From Legionella sheltonii (GTDB lineage Bacteria > Pseudomonadota > Gammaproteobacteria > Legionellales > Legionellaceae), in the NCBI RefSeq assembly GCF_026191355.1, contig NZ_JAPHOQ010000008.1, positions 169,118 to 233,117 of the forward strand: DNA of 64,000 bases. The letters run 5' to 3'. The position numbers were made by a program, and so were the translations under genes. Each line of letters opens with the position of its first letter. The first letter of the stretch is position 1. Positions 7,917 through 17,362 of the stretch are shown here, piece after piece. The notes beneath the pieces were generated by a model. That model saw nothing but the letters and a program-made list of their open reading frames with translations. It had not been told where the DNA came from and searched no databases.

Positions 7917-9174
7917 TGATGTGAGTTAACAAAATAGGGTCTATTAACGTAGAAACATCAGTTTCCTCGCTAGTAAACTGCCATAAAACACCGTGATTAA
8001 TTGTATTAATTTTTGGTAATTCATAGTGGGTATTCAGCGTTTGTAGCGTTTGTTGTCCTTTTAGGTCTTCTTTTGCACGAACGAGATACGCGAAAGTATT
8101 GTTCGAGTTGAGCTCGTTAAAGGAAACTTCTCGCTCTTTTCGATCCGAATATAAAAGTCCAGTATTTTTGAGCTGTGCAAACTCGTCTGCAGAATCACAA
8201 TCAATTTCCCAGTGTTCAAAACGATTCACTGTTACCGGAAATCCTAAGCGTCTTAAGGTTTTTTGTACCGTCAAAGCTTGGTTGTCTGTGATAATGAGTT
8301 TGACCAGACAAAGATGACTGGTTGGATTTTTATTGAAATTTTTTAGGTGGACGGCGATTCCTTCCCGCGCCTTGTTTGCAGAATCCCATTCACGCGAGGA
8401 CTCTGGAGCGGCTGCATCGACACCCAAGCGACCAGTACGTTCTTTGATATAATCACGCATGGAAGCAAAAATTGGATCACCATTAATCGTGCGCTCTGGA
8501 TGCGGCATCATCGCCATAACATTTCCAGCCTGATTGGTAATGGCGGCAATATTTCCTGCAGAGCCATTGGGATTAATTGGGAAATTATCAATAATCTTGC
8601 CTTCAGCATCGCAATATTGAAATAAATTTAAACCATGCTGTTCTATTTTCTTTAACAAAGAATCAGGCATTAAAAAACGTCCTTGCGCATGGGCAATAGG
8701 AAGATGAATTAAATCGGTGGTTTTAAGATGACGGGTAAATGCATTATGTTGATGATTTTCTGCTAATCGCATGTGCACCCAGGCATTATAAAAACCAGTG
8801 CCTACTATTTTGCCATTGGCAATGCGCTTATTTTCAGTCAGTGCCATACTAATCTCATCCTGGTCAAAGCCGGGCACTAAACCTGATTCGACGAGTATTT
8901 GGGCTCCATTGCAGATCCCAAACACCGGTTTGCCTTGTTCACTCTGGGCTTTAATTTCTTGAATTACGGGATCAAGTGCGGCAATAATTCCTGCCCGGGA
9001 ACGATCTTCATAAGAAAAACCCCCAATAAGGATATAACCATCTAATTGACGTAGCTTCTCTAGAGGTTCATTCCATAAAAACTCTACGGGCTCCATGCCA
9101 ACGCGTTTGACCGCAAGCGCCGTTTCTCGTTCACAATTGGAACCTGGAAATTGAATTAAACCAATGCGTATCAT
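7867..9174 (-). CDS. purQ: FGAM synthase glutaminase subunit PurQ with C-terminal tandem PurS-like extension
   Basis: The 435-residue product has PurQ in residues 1 to about 255. This part contains QFPGSNCERE, the glutaminase nucleophile in FGICNGAQIL, and the His/Glu pair in MMPHPERT. About 170 more residues follow. One stretch (VKLIITDNQALTVQKTLRRLG, then HWEID) reads like PurS. A second one ends TLIDPILLTHIIGNPYAHECYRY, close to the PurS C terminus. Standalone PurQ is about 225 residues, and PurS is normally a separate ~80-residue protein that bridges PurQ and small PurL. The neighbour PurL here is the small form, which needs PurS, and no separate purS gene is visible in the operon. The fusion is therefore inferred to supply it. 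It overlaps purM by 4 bp. Confidence 0.88.
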   Translation of the reverse strand: MIRIGLIQFPGSNCERETALAVKRVGMEPVEFLWNEPLEKLRQLDGYILIGGFSYEDRSRAGIIAALDPVIQEIKAQSEQGKPVFGICNGAQILVESGLVPGFDQDEISMALTENKRIANGKIVGTGFYNAWVHMRLAENHQHNAFTRHLKTTDLIHLPIAHAQGRFLMPDSLLKKIEQHGLNLFQYCDAEGKIIDNFPINPNGSAGNIAAITNQAGNVMAMMPHPERTINGDPIFASMRDYIKERTGRLGVDAAAPESSREWDSANKAREGIAVHLKNFNKNPTSHLCLVKLIITDNQALTVQKTLRRLGFPVTVNRFEHWEIDCDSADEFAQLKNTGLLYSDRKEREVSFNELNSNNTFAYLVRAKEDLKGQQTLQTLNTHYELPKINTINHGVLWQFTSEETDVSTLIDPILLTHIIGNPYAHECYRYNHAL

Positions 9175-10214
9175 AACAGTTTCACCCTTTGATCTCCTCT
9201 TACAACCTGTCCAATTTCATAAAGAGGGAACGATGGAAAATCACGGAGTACTTCGCGTACAGCAGATAATGTTTCTGGTGCTATAAAAAGAACCAAACCC
9301 GCGCCCATATTAAACGTACGATACATATGCTCATCATCCAGATGCCCTAACTTACGTAATAAATTGAATATAGGTAGTTCAGGAATCCGATTTTTATGAA
9401 TTTCTACACCACAATGTTGCGGTAAAATACGGGGAATGTTCTCCAATAAACCACCACCCGTGATGTGCGCCATGCCTTTAATGGCGATGTTTTTTTCCAA
9501 AATACTCAAAATCGGTCTGGTGTAATTAATATGTGGGGTTAGAAGCTCTTCCCCAATACTATGGGAAAAATCTTGAAATTGTGACTCTACTTTGTAACCC
9601 GCAACATCAAAGAGCAATTTTCTTGCTAATGAATAACCATTGGTATGCAAGCCACTTGAAGGAAAACACACCAGCAGATCGCCCTCACAGATGGTTTTGC
9701 CTTCAATCGCTTTATTTTTTTCAACTACCCCGGTAATAACTCCAACCAAATCCAGTTCGCCAGGTAAATAAGTACCAGGCATTTCTGCAGTTTCACCACC
9801 AACTAAAGAAATTTGGTTTTCTTTACAGGCCTGGACCATACCTTTAATGATCTGCTCAACAATTTCCGGTTTTAATTTATCGTTGGCAATGTAATCAAGC
9901 AGTGTAAGCGGTTTGGCACCTAAAACGATAATGTCATTGGTTGTGGCGCTGACTAAATCGATCCCGATGGTATCGAATTTTTGCATCATTTTGGCGACCA
10001 TCATTTTGGTACCCACACCATCAATGCTTTGGACCAAAACCGGATGCTGGTAATCTTGCAGTAGGGTTTTGAGATCGTACATGGCACCAAAGCTGCCAAT
10101 CCCGGTCAGTACATGCGGCGAGAACGTGCTTTCTACCGATTTTTTAATACTACGAACTGCTTCATTGCCTGCTTCTATGTCTACACCGGCAGCTTTATAA
10201 TCAATAATTGACAT
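9171..10214 (-). CDS. purM: AIR synthase (phosphoribosylformylglycinamidine cyclo-ligase)
   Basis: The 347-residue protein begins MSIIDYKAAGVDIEAGNEAV, typical of PurM. It has the TKMMVAKM region, the LGAKPLTLLDYIA strand, the GGETAEMPG motif and the GGGLLENIPR segment. It closes the imidazole ring (step 5). Its ATG shares bases with the purL stop codon (TAATG), which implies coupled translation. Confidence 0.95.
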   Translation of the reverse strand: MSIIDYKAAGVDIEAGNEAVRSIKKSVESTFSPHVLTGIGSFGAMYDLKTLLQDYQHPVLVQSIDGVGTKMMVAKMMQKFDTIGIDLVSATTNDIIVLGAKPLTLLDYIANDKLKPEIVEQIIKGMVQACKENQISLVGGETAEMPGTYLPGELDLVGVITGVVEKNKAIEGKTICEGDLLVCFPSSGLHTNGYSLARKLLFDVAGYKVESQFQDFSHSIGEELLTPHINYTRPILSILEKNIAIKGMAHITGGGLLENIPRILPQHCGVEIHKNRIPELPIFNLLRKLGHLDDEHMYRTFNMGAGLVLFIAPETLSAVREVLRDFPSFPLYEIGQVVRGDQRVKLL

Positions 10215-12553
10215 TATATGAGCCTCTCAACTAAACCATTTTTCCAGGCAGTTTTGGCTGCACTGATTGACAGATTGATAACCGAATTCATTATCAAGGT
10301 TGGGGTTGCTGTGGTTTCACCTATAGTTTGAAACGCTACAGAATATTGGTGGAATATTTGTTCCAGCATGCTTATATTTTCCGGGGAAACTTCGAGGATG
10401 AAACCGCCGCTTTCTGAAAACAGTTTTTTATCATTGGGCAAATCACCGGAAATAAAAACATTGACTCCAATTTCACTTTTAAAGCTCATTTCTGCGAGAG
10501 CAACCGCGATGCCGCCTTCGGAAATATCATGAGCTGACAATACTAGATCTGCTTGCATGGCTGCATGTACTGCGCTGATCTCATCAGCAAATGCAGCAAG
10601 ATCCGGTTTAGGGAGTTGGCTGCCCAGTTGATTGTGTAACTGATAATACACACTGCCACCACATTCATCTTTACGTGCTCCAACCATCAAAAGCACTGAA
10701 TTAGGATGCTTGAAATCATAAGTGACCGTTTTGGATAAATCATTCATTGCACCAAGGCAACTGATAATAGGACTTGGTGGAATGGCGCCTTGGGCTGATT
10801 CGTTATACAGCGACACATTCCCTGAAATAATAGGGAGGCTTACACTGCGATCAGTAAACATTTTTACCGCATGACACGCATCGACTATCCCACGCACAGA
10901 GTCAACAAATTCACCCATTTGCTCGGTATTCTCGGGATTGCCGAAGCACAAACAGTCGGTCAAAGCGAGAGGCCAGGCACCTACTGCGATGATATTACGC
11001 ACGGATTCGATGACGGCATTCACTGCTCCCCAATAGGCATCAATTTTATTGTAACGGGGATTATGATCGACGGATAAGGCAACGCCTGTGCGCTGAATTT
11101 CTTCGGGATACTTATCCTCATTAAAGGGGGCAATTACTCCTGCATCAGCGCATCCTGGCTCCACAATAGAACGACCTTGAACCTGCTTATCATAACTTTC
11201 ATAAATGGGGGCACGTGAAGCAATGTTTTCATGAGCAAGCAAACTCAATAATTCTTCATTGAAATCACTCACGATAATAGGCTGTGGTTCACTGTGCGAG
11301 TGTTGTTTTGAGCTGTAGGGACGATCGTAAAGAATACCTTGGGTAATGTCTTCTGCTCGCGCTGAGACAATTTCTTTTGCTTGGGCTTTAACGACATATA
11401 AGCCATCATTTCTTATTTTACCCACTACTGTTGCTTGTGCTCCATCGCAGATTTCTGGAAGTGCAAAACGCGTGTTGTAATGGTTTAAGAAGGTCTCCAC
11501 CAATTCTTTGGGAACAACCCACATAAAGCGTTCCTGTGTTTCGGAACATAAGACCACGGCAGGTAATAAATTGTTCATACTGGTTGGCACCAAATCAAGG
11601 TTGATTTCTGCCCCATAGCCACTGGCCTCTGCCAACTCAACGCTGGCGCATGCAATTCCTCCAGCACCTAAATCCTTGAAACCAACGCGATCAATGAGAT
11701 TTTTTTCGCGCAGGAATTCAAACATCGCATAATTTGCTTTAAGAATATGTCTTTGCAAGAACGCATTGGGTTCTTGTACGGCGCCTTTATTTTGTTCTTG
11801 TTGCTCTTCACTCAACGTGGCCGAAGCAAAAGCCGCACCGCCAAAACCACTGTTATCTGTGGGTTTACCGACCAATATAAATTGATAATCTTCTGCATTA
11901 GGGGGGGCATAGGAGTGGATAATGTGATCTTCTCTAACTACACCTAAGGTAACTACGGTAACGAGACAATTTTCATTATACGCTTCGTCATAATATGTAT
12001 CACCGCCGAGATTGGCGATACCAAGTGGATTGGCATAGCCCGCAATTCCTTGCACTACGCCTTGATGGATCCATTTTGTTTTTGGACGATTAATATCTCC
12101 AAAGCGCAAACTGTCTGCAACGGCAATGACTTCAGCACCCATACAGCATACGTCACGCACATTTCCACCCACTCCCGTAGCCGCTCCTTCGAAGGGTACA
12201 AGTTGTGAGGGGTGATTGTGTGATTCATGACTGACCACAATACCATAGCGTCTATTTTGTTTGTCTGTGGCTACTGCCACAATGCCGGCGTCCTCTTTGG
12301 GGCCTAGGATGACGTGGGGTGCTTTCGTATTAAATTGGTTAAGGTGTTTGCGACTGCTTTTATAGGAACAATGTTCCGAACCCTGAATTGACCATAAGAC
12401 ACATTCAGCATAGGTTGGTGGTCTTTTTAGTAAGGTATTCTGAATGGTGAGGGCTTCTTCGGGAGTGAGGCGCAAGCTAAAACGTTGGAGTAAATGAGCT
12501 ATTTCCTCCAAGGATAGCTGAGAAAAATCAAAACAATCCGGGGCATCTTGCAT
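10214..12553 (-). CDS. purL: FGAM synthase large subunit, small-PurL form
   Basis: At 779 residues this is the small PurL of PurLQS complexes, not the ~1300-residue fused E. coli form. Visible motifs are SYKSSRKHL near residue 65, HESHNHPS with the catalytic His, GVGGNVRDV, and the second-half AHDISEGGIAVALAEM. It uses ammonia delivered by PurQ to make FGAM. It is the first gene of the eight-gene operon. No clear Shine-Dalgarno precedes the ATG. A sigma70-like promoter lies just upstream. Confidence 0.95.
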   Translation of the reverse strand: MQDAPDCFDFSQLSLEEIAHLLQRFSLRLTPEEALTIQNTLLKRPPTYAECVLWSIQGSEHCSYKSSRKHLNQFNTKAPHVILGPKEDAGIVAVATDKQNRRYGIVVSHESHNHPSQLVPFEGAATGVGGNVRDVCCMGAEVIAVADSLRFGDINRPKTKWIHQGVVQGIAGYANPLGIANLGGDTYYDEAYNENCLVTVVTLGVVREDHIIHSYAPPNAEDYQFILVGKPTDNSGFGGAAFASATLSEEQQEQNKGAVQEPNAFLQRHILKANYAMFEFLREKNLIDRVGFKDLGAGGIACASVELAEASGYGAEINLDLVPTSMNNLLPAVVLCSETQERFMWVVPKELVETFLNHYNTRFALPEICDGAQATVVGKIRNDGLYVVKAQAKEIVSARAEDITQGILYDRPYSSKQHSHSEPQPIIVSDFNEELLSLLAHENIASRAPIYESYDKQVQGRSIVEPGCADAGVIAPFNEDKYPEEIQRTGVALSVDHNPRYNKIDAYWGAVNAVIESVRNIIAVGAWPLALTDCLCFGNPENTEQMGEFVDSVRGIVDACHAVKMFTDRSVSLPIISGNVSLYNESAQGAIPPSPIISCLGAMNDLSKTVTYDFKHPNSVLLMVGARKDECGGSVYYQLHNQLGSQLPKPDLAAFADEISAVHAAMQADLVLSAHDISEGGIAVALAEMSFKSEIGVNVFISGDLPNDKKLFSESGGFILEVSPENISMLEQIFHQYSVAFQTIGETTATPTLIMNSVINLSISAAKTAWKNGLVERLI

Positions 12554-12588
12554 TTTAGGGGATCTGACTTGTAGCTAAAACGTGTCTA

Positions 12589-12617
12589 ATTTTACTTATA
12601 TTTCGCATATAAAGCAA
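12589..12617 (-). promoter_or_regulatory. Candidate sigma70 promoter of the pur operon
   Basis: On the minus strand TTGCTT (12612-12617) and TAAAAT (12589-12594) are separated by 17 bp, about 35 bp upstream of the purL start. Position and spacing fit a promoter. No PurR operator was identified. Confidence 0.5.
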
Positions 12618-12677
12618 CACATATTTTGCATTTACTTGACAAATTGGTCAAAAATTTACAATATTGGGGCGTGCAAT

Positions 12678-12765
12678 TATAGCCTGGATGCAGCACCAAA
12701 AAGCCCAGGTTAAGACATTCATATTCTCGAAATCCCGGGTTACGGCGACGCCTTCACCCAGGCCA
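12678..12765. repeat. CCTGGGTGAAGGC...AACCCGGG palindromic repeat (REP-like)
   Basis: On the minus strand this reads CCTGGGTGAAGGCGTCGCCG followed by TAACCCGGG, next to a second degenerate hairpin with GCCTGG/GCCCAGG ends. Related copies lie at 15598-15630, 22070-22096 and 33608-33636, all intergenic. It lies between acs and the pur operon. Confidence 0.6.
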
Positions 12766-12790
12766 CATTTTTAATAGATAAATGAATGTA

Positions 12791-14671
12791 TTAAGATTGA
12801 TTTGACTCCTTCCACAATTTCTCTACGATTTTTGGGTTTGCCAAAGTGGATATATCCCCCAATTCATCAAGACTCTCTATTTCCTTTCCCGCAATCTTAC
12901 GTAAGATACGACGCATGATTTTGCCTGAGCGGGTTTTGGGTAAATCACTCACCACATGAATGACATCAGGCTTGGCTATAGGACTTATTTCTTTATTGAC
13001 CTGCTGGATTAATTCCGTCTGTAATTTGGCATCAGCCACATAATTTTGCTTTAAAATAACATAGGCGTAAATACCTTGGCCTTTAAGCTCATGGGGAATA
13101 CCGACTACAGCTGCTTCAGCAACAGCAGGATGGCTCACCAGGGCACTTTCGATTTCTGCAGTGCCTAAGCGATGTCCTGAAACATTAATCACATCATCCA
13201 CGCGTCCGGTAATCCAATAATCACCATCTTCATCTCGTTTTGCACCATCTCCCGTAATGTAATAACCATGGTGTAAATAGGTCATGCAGTACCGTTGGTG
13301 ATCACCGGCAATCGTTCTTGCCATAGAAGGCCAGGGATATTTTATTGCTAAAAATCCTTCGCCGGCGCCAATGATTTCGTGACCATGTTCATTGAGTAGT
13401 ACAGGAACGATGCCTGGGATGGGTTGACGCGCTGATCCAGGCTTATGGATGGCATCATCCGCTCTGGGACTAATCATTACGGCGCCAGTTTCGGTTTGCC
13501 ACCAGGTATCTACTATAGGGCATCTGTTTTGGCCTACTTTTTGATAATACCACTGCCATGCTTCGGGATTAATAGGCTCGCCAACGGATCCAAGTAATCG
13601 TAAGGAGCGTCGGGAGCTGGAGTTTAACCATTCATCGCCAGCACGCATTAAAGCACGTATGGCGGTGGGTGCCGTATAAAATACATTGACTTGATGCTTA
13701 TCCACGATTTGCCAGTCCCTAGAAGAATCGGGCCAAGTAGGGATTCCCTCATAAATTAGAGTGGTTATTCCATTACAAAGCGGACCATATACCACATAGC
13801 TATGCCCTGTAACCCAGCCTATATCCGCGGTGCACCAAAACACTTCATCTTCTTGACAATTAAAGATTAATTGATGGGTGTAAGCAGTTTGTACTAAATA
13901 ACCTCCTGTTGTATGCACTACTCCTTTCGGTTGGCCGGTACTTCCAGAGGTATACAATATGAATAGGGGATCTTCTGCATCCATAGGTTCTGGATCACAC
14001 TGCGCGCTCACTTTTGTTTTGAGCTCATGCCACCAATGATCTTTATTTTTATCAAAAGGAACGGCATCCTCGCTGGTTTTGATTAGGAGTCTTTGCAAAG
14101 GAAGATCATTACATGCTTCATCAACCTGCTCCTTAAGACTAACTAATTTACCACCACGATTAAAATGATTTGCCGTGATCAAACAAGTGCATTCAGAAGC
14201 AATGACGCGTTGTCTTAACGCGTGGGCAGAAAAACCAGCAAATATGACGGTATGCACGGCGCCAATACGGGTACAAGCGAGCATGGCAATTGCTGCTTCA
14301 GGAATCATGGGTAAGTAAATCGCTACTTTGTCTCCCTTTTTTACTTGTAGCTGTTTGAGCACATTACTCATGCGACATACTTCTGCATGTAATTCAGCAA
14401 AACTCAGGATTTTGTGTTGGCTGGGATCATCGCCTTCCCAAATAATCGCTGGCTGGTTCGCTTTATGGGGTAAATGGCGATCGAGACAATTCATGCTGAC
14501 ATTCAATTTTCCACCTTTGAACCAGGTGACATCCCCATGTTTGAAGCTGCCGGTGAGGACGGTATCCCAAGGTTGGAGCCAATCTACAGTTTGTTGGGCC
14601 ACTTCGGACCAAAACTCGCATAGGGAGTCTTCAGTTGGAGTTAATTTTGGATAGTGCAAATGAGCATGCAT
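12791..14671 (-). CDS. acs: Acetyl-CoA synthetase (AMP-forming; may also use propionate)
   Basis: An ATG at 14686 is possible, but AAGAGG followed by six bases precedes the ATG at 14671 (MHAHLHYP), which gives 626 residues. The P-loop LYTSGSTGQPKGVVH, the WWQTETG motif with the acetate-pocket Trp, and the C-terminal PKTRSGKIMRR with the acetylation-regulated Lys identify the Acs family. It activates acetate or propionate with ATP and CoA. It follows mmsB by 1 bp, so it probably uses or balances products of the valine pathway encoded upstream. Propionyl-CoA synthetase activity cannot be excluded. Confidence 0.9.
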   Translation of the reverse strand: MHAHLHYPKLTPTEDSLCEFWSEVAQQTVDWLQPWDTVLTGSFKHGDVTWFKGGKLNVSMNCLDRHLPHKANQPAIIWEGDDPSQHKILSFAELHAEVCRMSNVLKQLQVKKGDKVAIYLPMIPEAAIAMLACTRIGAVHTVIFAGFSAHALRQRVIASECTCLITANHFNRGGKLVSLKEQVDEACNDLPLQRLLIKTSEDAVPFDKNKDHWWHELKTKVSAQCDPEPMDAEDPLFILYTSGSTGQPKGVVHTTGGYLVQTAYTHQLIFNCQEDEVFWCTADIGWVTGHSYVVYGPLCNGITTLIYEGIPTWPDSSRDWQIVDKHQVNVFYTAPTAIRALMRAGDEWLNSSSRRSLRLLGSVGEPINPEAWQWYYQKVGQNRCPIVDTWWQTETGAVMISPRADDAIHKPGSARQPIPGIVPVLLNEHGHEIIGAGEGFLAIKYPWPSMARTIAGDHQRYCMTYLHHGYYITGDGAKRDEDGDYWITGRVDDVINVSGHRLGTAEIESALVSHPAVAEAAVVGIPHELKGQGIYAYVILKQNYVADAKLQTELIQQVNKEISPIAKPDVIHVVSDLPKTRSGKIMRRILRKIAGKEIESLDELGDISTLANPKIVEKLWKESNQS

Positions 14672-14672
14672 G

Positions 14673-15569
14673 TTATACCTCTTCACCTTGAGAAATCATT
14701 TTAATAATTGCAGAAAAATCAGAATCGCCTAGGCCTTGGTCGATAAAATGTTGATAAATGGTGGTTGCTTTTGCACCTAAAGGAGTACTCACATTAACTG
14801 ATCGAGCTGAATCCTGGCTGAGCAATAAATCTTTAAGCATCATTGCTGCTGCAAATCCGGGTTTGTAATCATTATTGGCCGGTACGTTTTCCAAAACTCC
14901 TGGAACTGGTGCATATTTGCTCATTGCCCAGCATTGTCCTGAAGCATTAGTGACTACTTCAAAAAGTTTTTGCGGTGACAGTTGCAGGTGTTCTGCGAGA
15001 GTAAATGCCTCTGAAATCGCAATCATCGAGATCCCAAGGATCATGTTATTACATATTTTCGCTGCTTGTCCGCTGCCAGCAGTACCTGTATGAATGATTT
15101 TCTGTCCCATGGTTGCCAAAATAGGCTGAGCGGCATGGAATGCATTTTCTTCACCACCCACCATGAAGGTTAAGGTGGCTGCTCCGGCTCCAGCTACTCC
15201 GCCAGACACAGGAGCATCAACGACTTGAAGTTGGTGTTGTTTGGCTAAGTGATGCAGTTCACGCGAACTGTTGACATCAATGGTGGAGCAATCAATAAAC
15301 AACGCTCCTTTTTTTGCTGCCTGGAATAATCCATTATTGCCATGACAAACATTTAATACTTGCTGGCCGTTTTGCAGCATCGTAATTAATATATCTTGTT
15401 CTCTAGCGACTTCAAGGGTGTTTTGCGCGACTAGGCCACCTGCCTGGGAAAAATGATGCAAGGCGCTTTGTTGCACATCATAACCGGTCACTTGATGTCC
15501 TGCTTTAACGAGATTGATGGCCATGGGTAAACCCATATGACCAAGTCCCACAAATCCTATTTTTGCCAT
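14673..15569 (-). CDS. mmsB: 3-hydroxyisobutyrate dehydrogenase
   Basis: The ATG at 15569 (MAKIGFVGLGHMG) is preceded by GGAGA at proper spacing, so it is preferred over the ATG at 15581; the product is 298 residues. It shows the N-terminal Rossmann GFVGLGHMG, the DAPVSGGVAGA substrate motif, the catalytic Lys in SGQAAKICNNM, and the C-terminal KDLLLSQD segment. It oxidises 3-hydroxyisobutyrate to methylmalonate semialdehyde in valine degradation. It is placed between mmsA and acs. Confidence 0.92.
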   Translation of the reverse strand: MAKIGFVGLGHMGLPMAINLVKAGHQVTGYDVQQSALHHFSQAGGLVAQNTLEVAREQDILITMLQNGQQVLNVCHGNNGLFQAAKKGALFIDCSTIDVNSSRELHHLAKQHQLQVVDAPVSGGVAGAGAATLTFMVGGEENAFHAAQPILATMGQKIIHTGTAGSGQAAKICNNMILGISMIAISEAFTLAEHLQLSPQKLFEVVTNASGQCWAMSKYAPVPGVLENVPANNDYKPGFAAAMMLKDLLLSQDSARSVNVSTPLGAKATTIYQHFIDQGLGDSDFSAIIKMISQGEEV

Positions 15570-15597
15570 TGCGTTCTCCATGTGCTGTAAAATGTAG

Positions 15598-15630
15598 CCT
15601 GGGTGAAAGCGAAGCCCTAACCCGGGGCTT
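15598..15630. repeat. CCTGGGTGAAAGCGAAGCCCTAACCCGGG palindromic repeat copy
   Basis: This is a member of the same family as the copy at 12.7 kb, placed in the 126-bp gap between mmsA and mmsB. The arms CCTGGG/CCCGGG flank a GC-rich core. It may attenuate or stabilise the mmsA-mmsB transcript; no T-run is present. Confidence 0.55.
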
Positions 15631-15695
15631 CTCTATCAAAGCGTTCCGGGTTCAGTGTCGTTTTATTCAGGCCACATGAAATTATTTCTCTTGTT

Positions 15696-17195
15696 TTAAT
15701 CATGCGTTGGCATAATAAAAGCACTTTCATTGATTTCAGTAACAGGCCATTTACTGGTGATGGTTTTGCGTCGGGTATAGAAATGGATGCTTTCCTGTCC
15801 GTGCATATTACTGTCGCCAAAAGAAGAATGTTTCCAACCACCAAACGGATGATTGGCAACAGGGACAGGGATAGGAATGTTAATCCCAACCATGCCAACC
15901 TGGACGCGTTGGCTGTATTCGCGAGCACTAAATCCATCCCGTGTGAAGATTGCGGTGCCATTACCGTACTGGTTTCTATTCACCAGGGCGAGTGCCTCCT
16001 CAAAATGATTGACACGAACAATCACCAAAACAGGACCAAAAATCTCATTTTGATAAATGGACATGTTTTCATCCACATAATCGAAAAGACAGGGGCCCAT
16101 GAAGAACCCTTGTGGGTGTTCAGGATGCTTAAATGCTCTGCCATCAATAATGAGTTTGGCTCCCTCGCTTATTCCTTTATCTACGGCTGCCAATACTTTT
16201 TCTCGATGCACTCCACTAATTAATGGTCCCATATCCGTGTTGGGAGCATCCCCAGCATTGATGCGAGTCGCTTTAATTTGTGGCGTCATTTTGTCAATTA
16301 ACGCATCCGCTGTATGTTCGCCTACCGTAACAACGACGGAGATGGCCATACAACGTTCACCTGCAGAACCATAAGCTGCGCCTACAATCGCAGCAGCTGC
16401 TTGATCAAGGTCGGCATCAGGCATGACCACGCAATGGTTTTTAGCCCCCCCAAATGTATGAGCACGTTTTCCATGCGATGTTGCTGCAGTATATATATGT
16501 TGGGCAACAGGTGTAGAGGCTACCGCAGTAAACGCAGCAATGTCGGGATGGGCGAGCAAATGGTCTACTGTTGCTTTATCACCATGTAAACAATTGGCTA
16601 CACCCGCTGGTAACCCTGCTTCACTTAATAATTCCAGCAAGCGGACAGAGGCAGAAGGGTCTTGTTCAGAGGGTTTTAATATGAATGTATTGCCACAAGC
16701 GATAGCAGGAATCATCATCCATACAGGAACCATTACAGGGAAATTAAAAGGGGAAACACCGGCACACACCCCTAATGGTTGTCTTAATGTGTGGCAATCA
16801 ATGCCATGGGTCACATCGGCTGAAAAATCACCTTGCAGGTGATTGGCTATCCCACAATGTAATTCGACTACTTCGATAGCACGTGCTACGGAACCTTTGG
16901 CATCATCCAAAGTTTTGCCATGTTCACGAGTAATGATCCGTGCCAGGTCCAATTGATTTTTTTCTAATAATTCTCTGAACTTAAAAAGGATGCGCGCTCT
17001 TTTTATGGCGGGAGTCTGGGCCCATTCGATTCCTGCTTCTTTGGCGGTAGCAACTGTTTTATCACAAAGTGCTGTAGACGCGAAATGAACTTGACCAATC
17101 ACTTCTCCCAAAGCAGGATTGTAGATAGAGTGGCTTGTGGCGTTCGTTTCGTTGATAAATTGACCACCAATATAATGTTGTACAATGTAGCCCAT
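15696..17195 (-). CDS. mmsA: Methylmalonate-semialdehyde dehydrogenase (CoA-acylating)
   Basis: AAGGAG seven bases before the ATG at 17195 (MGYIVQHYIGGQ) selects this start, ten residues after the longest possible one; the product is 499 residues. The aldehyde dehydrogenase fold is seen in SPFNFPVMVP, the FGGAKNHCVVMPDAD segment, the catalytic Cys in GSAGERCMAISV, and the EIFGPVL motif. The MPDAD and GERCMA signatures are those of MmsA, which converts methylmalonate semialdehyde to propionyl-CoA. It heads mmsA-mmsB-acs and is divergent from sidP. Confidence 0.93.
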   Translation of the reverse strand: MGYIVQHYIGGQFINETNATSHSIYNPALGEVIGQVHFASTALCDKTVATAKEAGIEWAQTPAIKRARILFKFRELLEKNQLDLARIITREHGKTLDDAKGSVARAIEVVELHCGIANHLQGDFSADVTHGIDCHTLRQPLGVCAGVSPFNFPVMVPVWMMIPAIACGNTFILKPSEQDPSASVRLLELLSEAGLPAGVANCLHGDKATVDHLLAHPDIAAFTAVASTPVAQHIYTAATSHGKRAHTFGGAKNHCVVMPDADLDQAAAAIVGAAYGSAGERCMAISVVVTVGEHTADALIDKMTPQIKATRINAGDAPNTDMGPLISGVHREKVLAAVDKGISEGAKLIIDGRAFKHPEHPQGFFMGPCLFDYVDENMSIYQNEIFGPVLVIVRVNHFEEALALVNRNQYGNGTAIFTRDGFSAREYSQRVQVGMVGINIPIPVPVANHPFGGWKHSSFGDSNMHGQESIHFYTRRKTITSKWPVTEINESAFIMPTHD

Positions 17196-17362
17196 TAGCA
17201 AACTCCTTTTTATTATTTTTATCAAATTAAGTGATTATTGTAATTGTTTCATGGAATTATTTATACAATAATAACGAAGAGATTAGGACTAAAAATGACC
17301 TCTATTTGAATCGCACTGTTGAATATTTTTGAATCGAGGCAAGTAGTTAAGGAAATTAATCG

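Noticed and set aside
15702..16223. 173-codon plus-strand frame inside mmsA
   Set aside because: Antisense shadow of a clear aldehyde dehydrogenase gene.
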